Shown here in pieces: positions 50,875 through 60,927 of a stretch of 64,000 nucleotides of DNA. Under the pieces are notes generated by a model. It worked only from the letters and a program-made list of their open reading frames with translations. It had not been told where the DNA came from and made no database searches. Both the position numbers and the translations under genes were made by a program. Source of the DNA: Diacronema lutheri (Eukaryota > Haptophyta > Pavlovophyceae > Pavlovales > Pavlovaceae). The stretch is from assembly GCA_019448385.1 (NCBI GenBank), contig JAGTXO010000008.1, forward strand, positions 1,054,001 through 1,118,000, written 5' to 3'. How positions within the stretch are numbered: position 1 is the stretch's first letter; each line of letters starts with the position of its first letter.

Positions 50875-52224
50875 CTCGCCTCGCGCGCGTCGGGCGCGCG
50901 GCTCGGCTGAGCGCGCTGTCGCAGCCGCCGGCACCTTCGCCGCGAGGTGGCGCACGCGGCGTGTGTGGCGTTGTGCGCGTGCGCGCGGATGGCAATTCCA
51001 CTGTGACAGCCCCCCGTCCCTGGTCCCGGGCAAAGGAGTTGCCGGAGCTCTGTCCGTGGCCGGGCGCAGCGCCCGCGCGCCCAGCCGGCGCGTGCCACAC
51101 ACGCGGAGGCCCAGCCTGAGGCGGCCGGCAACTACCGCCGCCCCCGCGGGCGCGCGCAGGGGGGGGGGGGCATGGCCACTGGAAACGGAAGGATCTGGCG
51201 CTCATCCGCAGCGGGTGTCTTTCGCCTGGGACCCCGGCGGCAAACCGCAAACGGCGTACAGCTGGTTGACGAGAGCGCACGCACCTGGTGCGGCTTGAAC
51301 TCGGCCTCCTTGGCGCCGGAGCACAGGGGTGCTTGTTTTTCAGTCGGCCCGCCGGTAGTTGGCTCGTCGGCCGGCTCGCCATCGTCGTCGTGCGAGCGCT
51401 TGCGCGAATCGAGGGTGCCGGCGGGGTCCTGGTCCTTGAGGGTGCGCATGGCGGCATCGAGCGCCACCACCTTGGGAGGGATGGAGAGCACCTTCTGCGC
51501 CCGAGGTAGGGCGCTTGCCGTCGGCGAACGTTTACGCGGCTAGATGTTGGCAGCAGAGGCAGGGGCAGGAGGGGCAGGGGCGTCTGAACAAGGGCAGGGC
51601 AGGAGGGGCGAACATGAGGTGTGCGGCCGCCGCGCGAGCGTCCCCGATAGGGAGTCGTGGGCGTTAAAAGGGGCGAACCTCCTCATGTTCGACGGGGCGT
51701 CGCCGCTGCTGCCGATGTCCGATTGAGACGGGAGATGCCGAGTTGGCTTGTTTGAATGGAAAGATCGCGCTGCATTCGCAGGCGTGGCCTCTCATTTCTC
51801 AACGTGATAAGACGCAGCGTCCAACGTCGGACGGCCACGGAAGTTGCACGCCGATCTTTTGTCGCCGATGATTATGGGGAGGGTTCAATTCAGAAAAGCA
51901 CCCTTCACTCGAGCATCCGCATGACGGCAACATCACGTTTGGGGCCCATAACTTCCGGCTGCGGCCTCTCCTCCCACGCGTCAGTGAAAAATCCAGCAGG
52001 CGCGACCTCGCCCGAGCTTATCCTCGACGCCCAGGCACGTGCAAAGTTGGCCAAAATCGGGCGAGCTAGCAGAGCAACCTGAGCGGTGGTGCCCTGATCG
52101 TCGAGGATGGTGCCGATGTGACGCACAAAACCCCCAAAGAAAAACACAGCCTCGCGCGGTTTTTTTTAAAAAAAAATTGGTAGCTACTCGATCGCCCCCA
52201 TATTGTTGCCGTTTATCTCAAAAC
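50875..52224. other. Spacer with short open frames and an 11-bp inverted repeat
   Basis: No convincing gene. A run of 11 G lies at about 51160-51170. On the minus strand 51491-51132 reads LSIPPKVVALDAAMRTLKDQ then DSRKRSHDDDGEPADEPTT, of ordinary composition and possibly an exon or fragment, family unknown. CGAACATGAGG at 51609-51619 and its complement at 51681-51691 could form a hairpin with a 61-nt loop. 51700-52200 is AT-richer with no motif. Confidence 0.35.
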
Positions 52225-52428
52225 TGCACGTCCTCTCCACAACGGAACCGGTGTTCTGCCTGGCACGCGTTTGCTATCTCGCTTGCTCGAGTTGGGTTAA
52301 GCTGAGCCTCCTTCAGCCCTAGTCTGAAAAACACTCTCAAAATCTCGTTTGCTCGATGTTGGGAACCAGGCCACGTCCCGCGTCCACGGCGTGAACTCCC
52401 AGTTCAAGCCGAAAAGGTGTTGCCGGCG

Positions 52429-54372
52429 ATGGCTGACGCCGAGTTCGGCGCGCTCGCCGCGTCAATGGACCGCATCTTCGCGCCGTGCACGCACACGTCG
52501 ATGCGCGCGTTCCGCGCCGACCCGCGCGCGCTCGGCCCGACATTCGTCGAGTGCGGCTCGCGCGGCAGGCCGGCCGCGCTGCGGCGCGCGTACGGCGCGT
52601 GGCCGCGCGGCGGCGAGCGCGCGGCCGTGCCGCTCCGGTCGGTCTCGCAGACGTTCGCCGCGGTCGCGGTGCTCGCGCTCGTCGAGAGGCGGGCGGAGAG
52701 CTCGGCCACTCGCTCACGCTTTCGACCCGCGCCGGCGAGTTGCTCGCGGACGGCGCGGGCGCGCGCTGCGCGAGCGCGCGCGCCGGCGGCGCGCGCGTGC
52801 GCCACGCCGCCGACTGGCGCAACGCAAGCGTGCTCGAGCTGCTCTCCATGTCGGCGCGCGCGTTCGACAACGGCGTCAACTCGGCGTGGCGCAACCTCTC
52901 GCACGCCGCCGATCACAACGGCCTGCCCACGCCGTGCGACTCAGCCGATTCGCCCCTCGCGCGCGGCCCGCTCGCGGCGAGCGTGCGCTCCTGCCTCGAG
53001 CAGCTTGTGCTCCCGACGTATGACCGCGCGCCGGCGTGCGCTGGGCTGGGGTTGCGCGACGCGCGCGAGCGCCTGGCCGCGCGCGCGCTCGCGCGCGCGC
53101 TCGTCCGCACCGCCGCGCGCGCTCGCGACGTGACGTGCGCCGACGCGCACGGCGAGTGCTGCAAGTGGGCCCGGTCGGGCGAGTGTGCGCGCAACCGCAA
53201 GTACATGCTCGAGTCGTGCGCAGCGGCGTGCGGGCTGTGCGCAGGCGTGGGCGCGTGCGACGCGAGCCACGGCTGCGCCGACGCCGACGAGCACTGCGAC
53301 GCGTGGGCGGCGGCGGGCGAGTGCACGGCCAACGCACAGTACATGGCGGGCTCGTGCGCGCGCGCGTGCGGCCTGTGCGGCGCGGTCGGCGCGGCGGTCG
53401 GCGCAGCGCGCGGCGCGTCCGTGCGTTTCGAGTACGCCCCGCACGGCCCGTCTGGCCGCCACGCGCTCACGCGCCGTGCCGTCGACCCGCCGGTCGGCTT
53501 CCTACCAAAGTGCGCATACGACAACTGGGCGTACAGCCTCGTCGACGCGCTCGTGGCCGCGGCGACGGGCCGGCCGCTGCTCGAGTGGATTGGCGATTTG
53601 GTGCTCCGGCCGCTCGGCGCACCGGCCTCGCCACGCGTGCCGATTGCGCGCGCGCCGCGCGCGGCCGGCTGCCGACTGGCCGCAGGCTTCGTTCGAACGG
53701 TTGCCTCACGGCGCGCTGGTGCTACGCGCCCGCGCCCACGCACGAGCGCGCGCCGCTCGGTGCGTGGGAGGCGTGGGCGCCGGCGCGGCCGTACACGCGC
53801 GTGCAGGTGAGCAACGCGCTCTTCGGCTCGGCGCGCGACATGGGCCGCCTCGCGCGCATGCTGCTCGCGCGCGGCGAGCTCGACGGCGTGCGCGTGCTCT
53901 CGCGCGCGTCCGTCGAGCTCATGCTCGGCTCGGCGCGCGCGGCGGCGACGGCGGGCGTGCTGCCAACGGAGTGCATGGCCATGACCGCCTTTGGACTCGG
54001 CATTGGCTGGTGCTCCGACCACACCGCCGCCGACGCAGGCGCGGGCGCGCTCGGCGGTACGGACGACTGCCGCGCACCGGACTGGTATGGATGGGCAGGC
54101 TCGTACGGCTCGCGCTTTGCGCTCATGCACACGCGTGCGCGCGCGCGCGGCGAGGGCGACGAGGGCGACGATGGCGACGAGGGCGACGAGGGCGGCGTGT
54201 ACTGCGCGCAGAGCTCGAACATCCCGTTGCTGCCGGGCAACATGGGCGAGTGCCGGCGGCACCACGCCGTTGCGCACGAGCTTGTGGCGGCGATGCGCAG
54301 CATCTGGCCGCGCGCGATCGGAGACGTGCCCAAGCAGTGCCACGCGCTGCCGCCGATGCCCGGTGGGCGTGA
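52429..54372 (+). pseudogene. Broken copy of the ShKT serine hydrolase (copy B)
   Basis: Collinear with copy A from MADAEFGALAAS to GGRDVT, but with about two frame disruptions, one of them due to a short deletion, so no single frame spans it. In addition the catalytic lysine of SxxK reads Gln (SVSQ). Both ShKT modules, the YDN motif and the GWAGSYGS motif are still recognisable. Near identity of the rest to copies A and C implies recent inactivation. Confidence 0.8.
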
Positions 54373-54408
54373 CGTCACTCCCCCAGAAAAAGAAGAAAAA
54401 AAAAAAGA

Positions 54409-54442
54409 GGGGGGGGGGGGAAGGGGGGGGGGGGGGGGGGGG
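54409..54442 (+). repeat. Purine tract with G runs between convergent genes (copy B)
   Basis: 12 G and 20 G separated by AA, preceded by A-rich purines; equivalent to the 46-G run of cassette A. Confidence 0.9.
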
Positions 54443-54464
54443 AAGAAGCTGATCACAACGCAAT

Positions 54465-55538
54465 TCAGTCTCGGATGTCAAAGATCACGGTGCCGTCGAG
54501 CGCGACGATCGTCCCGTCGGGTTTGAAGGTGAACACGTGCGCGAACAAGCTGTCCATGAAGTTCAGCTCGCGAATCAGCAAGCTGCCAGCTGCCTGCACG
54601 TCCGGGTCCTCCTGAAGCAGCTTCAGGAAAATCCCGTTCTCGCAGCCGACGGAAGTCTCGTCGCCGCCGCAATAAATGCCCGGTCCGAGGCCCTTCATCT
54701 CGAGGCGGTTGTGCACCGAGTTGCACAGCCGCGCGTAGATGGTCGCCAAGTTGCTCTGGATGACCTCGTCGCTCGCCGTGCAGCCGAGGGCCTTCGCGAC
54801 ATTCTTCACCACTGCGCGCAGCTCGCCGTTCGCATCGATGATGTGCTCCGCATAAAACCGCTTGGCCCGCTGAGTGGTGGTCGGCGTGAAGCTGTTGCCC
54901 TTGGCGTTGAGCAAGCGAGGATACTTGAGCTGGAGCGCAACCTCGAGCAAAATGCGCACCTGGAAGACGCACCGGTACTGCGCGAGGACGAGGTACGCTT
55001 GCGCGGTTTCCTTGTTCTGTGAGTCGAGCGACATCCTTGCAAACTCAAGCGCCTCATCCTTGCCGGCGATCGCCGCATCCTTGCCGGCGATCGCCTTGTC
55101 CGCATACTCAATCGCCACGTTCTTCGCCTCCTCCTTGCCGGCGATCGCCGCTTCCATGCCGGCGATCGCCGCGTCCTTGCCGGCGATCGCCGCGTCCTTG
55201 CCGGCGATCGCCGCGTCCTTGCTGGCGATCGCCGCGTCCTTGCCGGCGAGAAGCTCAGCTGCATGCGCTTTGACTTGCACGAGCTCAGCCGTTCGCTCCG
55301 CGAGCCGCTTGCTCTCGTCCCAAAGTCGCTTGTGCTCTTCCGCGGCGGCGAGAAGGAGCCTCTCCCGAAGCGGGTTCTGAGCAGTGCGGTTCGGATCGTC
55401 CGCCAGCGACGCAACGTAGAGCTCGAAGATGCTCTGCTGCTGCGGCTGGGCGGCCACCATGTGGACGACCGCCGTGCGCGTCATGCCACTGTACGGCTTG
55501 ACGGCGTTCAGCGCCAAGAGCGCGAGGACAAAAGCCAT
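54465..55538 (-). CDS. Coiled-coil protein, cassette B copy
   Basis: 357 aa, open from ATG 55538. Same layout as the cassette A protein: a hydrophobic N-terminus, a Lys/Glu-rich helix, a heptad array now of GKDAAIA-type with five units (nt about 55250-55145), then a second shorter KDAAIAGKDEALEF run and the globular C-terminal part ending VALDGTVIFDIRD. Array length and sequence differ from A (four) and C (three), while the C-terminal part is almost unchanged, so selection seems to keep this protein although its partner gene is broken. Confidence 0.75.
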   Translation of the reverse strand: MAFVLALLALNAVKPYSGMTRTAVVHMVAAQPQQQSIFELYVASLADDPNRTAQNPLRERLLLAAAEEHKRLWDESKRLAERTAELVQVKAHAAELLAGKDAAIASKDAAIAGKDAAIAGKDAAIAGMEAAIAGKEEAKNVAIEYADKAIAGKDAAIAGKDEALEFARMSLDSQNKETAQAYLVLAQYRCVFQVRILLEVALQLKYPRLLNAKGNSFTPTTTQRAKRFYAEHIIDANGELRAVVKNVAKALGCTASDEVIQSNLATIYARLCNSVHNRLEMKGLGPGIYCGGDETSVGCENGIFLKLLQEDPDVQAAGSLLIRELNFMDSLFAHVFTFKPDGTIVALDGTVIFDIRD

Positions 55539-55589
55539 GGCGGCGGACGGCTCACGTCTTGGCGCGACGGCAAAAATAAATAATGAATA

Positions 55590-56218
55590 AATATTATGGG
55601 GAGTTCGGCTAGTATTGGCCCACGATAACCGCCAAAACCAGTCGCAACGCCAGCATGGCTGACGCCCGTCCGGCTGGGCGTGAGACCTCGCGCTTTCGGC
55701 AACGGCTTGGGCACGTCCGTCTCGCTAACTCTGCCGCTGGCGAACTCGGCCACCGAGCTCACCTCGCGCCGCGACAGCGCGCCCAAACTGACCCAAAAAA
55801 TCTCCTCTGGGCCAACACTGACCGGGCGCGCGCATGGCGCGCGCTGAGCGCGCTCCTCTTCCCAGCTTCATGCAGAGCGCTCAAGGGCGGCGACTCGACC
55901 ACCAATGAACCGCTCAGAGGCCACGCAAGATGCGCCTGCCACGCGCAGCCGCGCGCGCACCGTCGTGGTGGTGGTCGAGCGTGGACACTGTCACGCGGCG
56001 CACGTGAAGTCTTGAACGCGCTGCTTGCGCGTGGCTCCTCGCCGAGTCCACACAGAGCGAACATAGAGCGCTCAAGGACCACGACTCGACCACCAATGAG
56101 CCGCTAGTATGCCGCGCAACCGCTCATGCGCAGCCGGCCGGCACTCAGCGGCAGGCGGCTGGCGGCAGGTGCCCGTGGCCGCGGGCGCGGTCGCGGCCGC
56201 ATGCTGATGCAGCCAGAA
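55590..56218. other. Upstream flank of coiled-coil gene B, repeated at 60490-60927
   Basis: Contains no gene. 55590-56020 is nearly identical to the same position in cassette C and probably carries the coiled-coil gene promoter (TAATGAATAAATATTATGG). A short motif (GAGCGCTCAAGG then GACTCGACCACCAATGA) occurs at about 55876 and again, modified, at 56068. Confidence 0.5.
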
Positions 56219-57150
56219 TCAGATTTCAGGCGCGGACTCATCGCCGCTGAGGGCCCCTCCGCACTCGTCGCACCAGATGTGGCCATTTTCGTCGGGCGCA
56301 GGCAGACCCGCGACAAGCATCATGTCGCACAACGGGCAGCAGCGCGCGACGACAGAGCTGCCGATTCCGGCGAGCGCGGGCGACACCACCTCGGGCATGA
56401 TTGTCGTGTCGCTCGCGCCCAGAGCCGCAATCACCTCGGCGGGCAACTCGCCCTCGTTCTTGACCTTGGCCTTGGAGATGCGCCCGGTGCGCGAGGTGAC
56501 GAGCGCCTTTAGCGCAGCGTTGGTGACCTCCTGCGGCAGTGCATCAGCGCCGCGTCGGCCATCGTCACCATCAGCTTCTTCTCAACGGCGTCGCCGAGCA
56601 CCGTGCCGCCGCCAGACTTGGGCGGCGTCGTCTTCCGCTGCACGTCGCGCCTCACGAGCCATTTCGCCGCACGGGTGGGTCCAAACGGCTTGAGGTAGTC
56701 CACGAGCGTATTGCGCGGCACCTTGTAGTCCTCCGGGTGCTTCCTGATCTCCGCGAGAGTGAGCGGATCCTGTTCGTCGGTGATGCGTGCGCACAGCTCG
56801 CAGATGTCTGCAAAGGTGTACCCGCTGCGGTACGTTGCCTTGGGATTGACGACCAGCAGCTCGCCGCGCGAGACCGACGCGAGCATCGAGCGCGCCTGCA
56901 TGTTGCGCCCGACGACGCGCGGCACCGCCGACTCGGCGCGCACGGCTTGAATCGCTGCTGCAGCGTCCTGCCCGCGCGTGTGGCCCGCCAACGCGTTCGG
57001 CACCTCAGCGTGGGTTCGCGCCGAGCGCGCTGCCTCCACCGCCTCGAAAGCGGCGACCTTTGCCTTGAGCGCCCCGACCTCCCGCGCGAGCGTGTCCGCC
57101 TGCTGCGCGCCGACAAGCGCCTGCTGCATGAACGCGAAAGAGGCGGCCGG
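56219..57150 (-). pseudogene. Unrecognised protein gene with C-terminal zinc-finger-like Cys pairs, one frame break
   Basis: The minus strand reads an N-terminal helical part (FMQQALVGAQQADTLAREVG, LKAKVAAFEAVEAARSA), a middle globular part (SGYTFADICELCARITDEQD, LAEIRKHPEDYKVPRNTLVD, FGPTRAAKWLVRRDVQRK) and KKLMVTMADAAL. In the next frame it continues LPQEVTNAALKALVTSRTGR, PAEVIAALGASDTTIMPEV and CCPLCDMMLVAGLP...WCDECGG to a stop at 56219. One apparent frameshift near 56540 separates the two, and no intron of sensible size explains it. First in-frame ATG is near 57130. The CPLC...CDEC spacing suggests a zinc ribbon. Family unknown; it sits between cassettes B and C. Confidence 0.5.
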
Positions 57151-57182
57151 CGTGATCGCGGCCGCGGCCGCCGCTGATGTCG

Positions 57183-57240
57183 ACACCGCCGAGCCCGCCG
57201 AGCCCGCCGAGCCCGCCGAGCCCGCCGAGCCCGCCGAGCG
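57183..57240 (+). repeat. 9-bp minisatellite (GAGCCCGCC), about six copies
   Basis: Perfect tandem units between the Cys-protein gene and the left end of cassette C, reading AEPAEP in one direction and GGLGGL in the other. Confidence 0.9.
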
Positions 57241-57346
57241 GCGGTCGCTCGGTACCGGAGTGACGACGGTGACTGGTACTGCTCACTTGGCGACTGCCTT
57301 CGCGCGCGCGGCGCCGCTGAGCACGCCCCCGAACCGCCCGCTCGCC

Positions 57347-59319
57347 CGAGTTCGGCGCGCTCGCCGCGTCAATGGACCGCATCTTCGCGCCTGCACGCAC
57401 ACGTCGATGCGCGCGTTCCGCGCCGGCCCGCGCGCGCTCGGCCCGACATTCTTCGAGTGCGGCTCGCGCGGCAGGCCGGCCGCGCTGCGGCGCGCGTACG
57501 GCGCGTGGCCGCGCGGCGGCGAGCGCGCGGCCGTGCCGCTCCGGTCGGTCTCGAAGACGTTCGCCGCGGTCGCGGTGCTCGCGCTCGTCGAGAGGCGGGC
57601 GGAGAGCTCGGCCACTCGCTCACGCTTTCGACCCGCGCCGGCGAGTTGCTCGCGGACGGCGCGGGCGCGCGCTGCGCGAGCGCGCGCGCTGGCGGCGCGC
57701 GCGCGCGCCACGCCGCCGACTGGCGCAACGCAAGCGTGCTCGAGCTGCTCTCCATGTCGGCGCGCGCGTTCGACAACGGCGTCAACTCGGCGTGGCGCAA
57801 CCTCTCGCTTGCCGCCGATCACAACGGCCTGCCCACGCCGTGCGACTCAGCCGATTCGCCCCTCGCGCGCGGCCCGCTCGCGGCGAGCGTGCGCTCCTGC
57901 CTCGAGCAGCTTGTGCTCCCGGCGTATGACCGCGCGCCGGCGTGCGCTGGGCTGGGGTAGCGCGACGCGCGCGAGCGCCTGGCCGCGCGCGCGCTCGCGC
58001 GTGCGCTCGTCCGCACCGCCGCGCGCGCTCGCGACGTGACGTGCGCCGACGCGCACGGCGAGAGCTGCAAGTGGGCCCGGTCGGGCGAGTGTGCGCGCAA
58101 CCGCAAGTACATGCTCGAGTCGTGCGCAGCGGCGTGCGGGCTGTGCACAGGCGCGGGCGCGTGCGACGCGAGCCACGGCTGCGCCGACGCCGACGAGCAC
58201 TGCGACGCGTGGGCGGCGGCGGGCGAGTGCACGGCCAACGCACAGTACATGGCGGGCTCGTGCGCGCGCGCGTGCGGCCTGTGCGGCGCGGTCGGCGCGG
58301 CGGTCGGCGCAGCGCGCGGCGCGTCCGTGCGTTTCGAGTACGCCCCGCACGGCCCGTCTGACCGCCACGCGCTCACGCGCCGTGCCGTCGACCCACCGGT
58401 CGGCTTCCGAACAAAGTGCGCATACGACAACTGGGCGTACAGCCTCGTCGACGCGCTCGTGGCCGCGGCGACGGGCCGGCCGCTGCTCGAGTGGATTGGC
58501 GATTTGGTGCTCCGGCCGCTCGGCGCGGAGGACGCGCTCGCGTGCACCGGCCTCGCCACGCGTGCCGATTGCGCGCGCGCCGCGCGCGGCCGGCTGCCGA
58601 CTGGCCGTAGGCTTCGTTCGAACGGTTGCCTCACGGCGCGCTGGTGCTACGCGCCCGCGCCCACGCACGAGCGCGCGCCGCTCGGCGCGTGGGAGGCGTG
58701 GGCGCCGGCGCGGCCGTACACGCGCGTGCAGGTGAGCAACGCGCTCTTCGGCTCGGCGCGCGACATGGGCCGCCTCGCGCGCATGCTGCTCGCGCGCGGC
58801 GAGCTCGACGGCGTGCGCGTGCTCTCGCGCGCGTCCGTCGAGCTCATGCTCGGCTCGGCGCGCGCGGCGGCGACGGCGGGCGTGCTGCCAACGGAGTGCA
58901 TGGCCATGACCGCCTTTGGACTCGGCATTGGCTGGTGCTCCGACCACACCGCCGCCGACGCGGGCGCGGGCGCGCTCGGCGGTACGGACGACCGCCGCGC
59001 ACCGGACTGGTATGGATGGGCAGGCTCGTACGGCTCGCGCTTTGCGCTCATGCACACGCGTGCGCGCGCGCGCGGCGAGGGCGACGAGGGCGACGAGGGC
59101 GACGAGGGCGACGAGGGCGGCGTGTACTGCGCGCAGAGCTCGAACATCCCGTTGCTGCCGGGCAACATGGGCGAGTGCCGGCGGCACCACGCCGTTGCGC
59201 ACGAGCTGGTGGCGGCGATGCGCAGCATCTGGCCGCGCGCGATCGGAGACGTGCCCAAGCAGTGCCACGCGCTGCCGCCGATGCCCGGTGGGCGTGACGT
59301 CACTCCCCCTCCTTCCTGA
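57347..59319 (+). pseudogene. 5'-truncated, broken copy of the ShKT serine hydrolase (copy C)
   Basis: Lacks the start codon and has about three further disruptions in the first third. It shares one with copy B, placing that event before the B/C split. The catalytic SVSK is kept. From the ShKT modules to the C-terminus (about 58036-59319) the frame is open and nearly identical to copy A, including YDN and GWAGSYGS, so decay is recent. Confidence 0.8.
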
Positions 59320-59349
59320 GCGCACCTACTGAGAAAAAGAAGAAGAAAA

Positions 59350-59355
<6 letters not shown>

Positions 59356-59381
<26 letters not shown>

Positions 59382-59383
59382 GG
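59356..59383 (+). repeat. Run of 28 G between convergent genes (copy C)
   Basis: Within the 91-bp purine-rich gap between copy C enzyme and coiled-coil genes, with AAGAAGAAAAAAAAGA before and AAAGAAAAAAG after it. Confidence 0.9.
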
Positions 59384-59410
59384 AAAGAAAAAAGCAGATC
59401 ACAACGCAAT

Positions 59411-60442
59411 TCAGTCTCGGATGTCAAAGATCACGGTGCCGTCGAGCGCGACGATCGTCCCGTCGGGTTTGAAGGTGAACACGTGCGCGAACAAGCTGTC
59501 CATGAAGTTCAGCTCGCGCATCAGCAAGCTGCCAGCTGCCTGCACGTCCGGGTCCTCCTGAAGCAGCTTCAAAAGGATCCCGTTCTCGCAGCCGACGGAA
59601 GTCTCGTCGCCGCCGCAATAAATGCCCGGGCCGAGGCCCTTCATCTCGAGGCGGTTGTGCACCGAGTTGCACAGCCGCGCGTAGATGGTCGCCAAGTTGC
59701 TCTGGATGACCTCGTCGCTCGCCGTGCAGCCCAGGGCCTTCGCGACATTCTTCACCACTGCGCGCAGCTCGCCGTTCGCATCGATGATGTGCTCCGCATA
59801 AAACCGCTTGGCCCGCTGAGTGGTGGTCGGCGTGAAGCTGTTGCCCTTGGCGTTGAGCAAGCGAGGGTACTTGAGCTGGAGCGCAACCTCGAGCAAAATG
59901 CGCACCTGGAAGACGCACCGGTACTGCGCGAGGACGAGGTACGCTTGCGCGGTTTCCTTGTTCTGTGAGTCGAGCGACATCCTTGCAAACTCAAGCGCCT
60001 CATCCTTGCCGGCGATCGCCGCATCCTTGCCGGCGATCGCCTTGTCCGCATACTCAATCGCCACGTTCTTCGCCTCCTCCTTGCCGGCGATCGCCGCTTC
60101 CATGCCGGCGATCGCCGCGTCCTTGCTGGCGATCGCCGCGTCCTTGCCGGCGAGAAGCTCAGCTGCATGCGCTTTGACTTGCACGAGCTCAGCCGTTCGC
60201 TCCGCGAGCCGCTTGCTCTCGTCCAAAAGTCGCTTGTGCTCTTCCGCGGCGGCGAGAAGGAGCCTCTCCCGAAGCGGGTTCTGAGCAGTGCGGTTCGGAT
60301 CGTCCGCCAGCGACGCAACGTAGAGCTCGAAGATGCTTTGCTGCTGCGGCTGGGCGGCCACCATGTGGACGACCGCCGTGCGCGTCATGCCACTGTACGG
60401 CTTGACGGCGTTCAGCGCCAAGAGCGCGAGGACAAAAGCCAT
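59411..60442 (-). CDS. Coiled-coil protein, cassette C copy
   Basis: 343 aa, open from ATG 60442. Almost identical to copy B except that the heptad array holds three units (GKDAAIA, SKDAAIA, GMEAAIA) instead of five, an exact loss of two 21-bp units. The frame also stays open upstream of the ATG, but the hydrophobic N-terminus beginning MAFVLALLAL is shared by all copies, which fixes the start. Function unknown. Confidence 0.75.
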   Translation of the reverse strand: MAFVLALLALNAVKPYSGMTRTAVVHMVAAQPQQQSIFELYVASLADDPNRTAQNPLRERLLLAAAEEHKRLLDESKRLAERTAELVQVKAHAAELLAGKDAAIASKDAAIAGMEAAIAGKEEAKNVAIEYADKAIAGKDAAIAGKDEALEFARMSLDSQNKETAQAYLVLAQYRCVFQVRILLEVALQLKYPRLLNAKGNSFTPTTTQRAKRFYAEHIIDANGELRAVVKNVAKALGCTASDEVIQSNLATIYARLCNSVHNRLEMKGLGPGIYCGGDETSVGCENGILLKLLQEDPDVQAAGSLLMRELNFMDSLFAHVFTFKPDGTIVALDGTVIFDIRD

Positions 60443-60927
60443 GGCGGCGGACGGCTCACGTCTTGGCGCGACGGCAAAATAATGAATAAATATTATGGGG
60501 AGTTCGGCTAGTATTGGCCCACGATAACCGCCAAAACCAGTCGCAACGCCAGCATGGCTGACGCCCGTCCGGCTGGGCGTGAGACCTCGCGCTTTCGGCA
60601 ACGGCTTGGGCCACGTCCGCCTCGCTAACTCTGCCGCTGGCGAACTCGGCCACCGAGCTCACCTCGCGCCGCGACAGCGCGCCCAAACTGACCCAAAAAA
60701 TCTCCTCTGGGCCAACACTGACCGGGCGCGCGCATGGCGCGCGCTGAGCGCGCTCCTCTTCCCAGCTTCATGCAGAGCGCTCAAGGGCGGCGACTCGACC
60801 ACCAATGAACCGCTCAGAGGCCACGCAAGATGCGCCTGCCACGCGCAGCCGCGCGCGCACCGTAGTGGTGGTGGTCGAGCGTGGACACTGTCACGCGGCG
60901 CACGTGAAGTCTTGAACGCGCTGCTTG

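Larger units (their letters stand above)
52225..56020. repeat. Cassette B of the triplicated gene pair
   Basis: Matches cassette A from the leader (TGCACGTCCTCTCCA) to just past the coiled-coil start. It also matches cassette C, including about 440 bp beyond the coiled-coil start (55590-56020 against 60490-60927). B and C share derived changes against A, so B and C arose from each other by a later duplication. Confidence 0.9.
57347..60927. repeat. Cassette C of the triplicated gene pair
   Basis: Begins abruptly at GAGTTCGGCGCGCTCGCC, inside the third codon block of the enzyme, so the promoter and start codon are missing. It continues collinear with B to about 60927, where the two diverge after TGAACGCGCTGCTTG. 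The truncated left end marks a duplication breakpoint. Confidence 0.9.

Noticed and set aside
54877-55273. CRISPR-like array in the coiled-coil genes
   Set aside because: Units of 21 bp have no spacers, are in frame, and encode heptads; this is a coding tandem repeat in a nuclear gene.
57178-57300. Collagen-like or AEP-repeat protein
   Set aside because: It is only a 9-bp minisatellite read in frame, with no gene around it.
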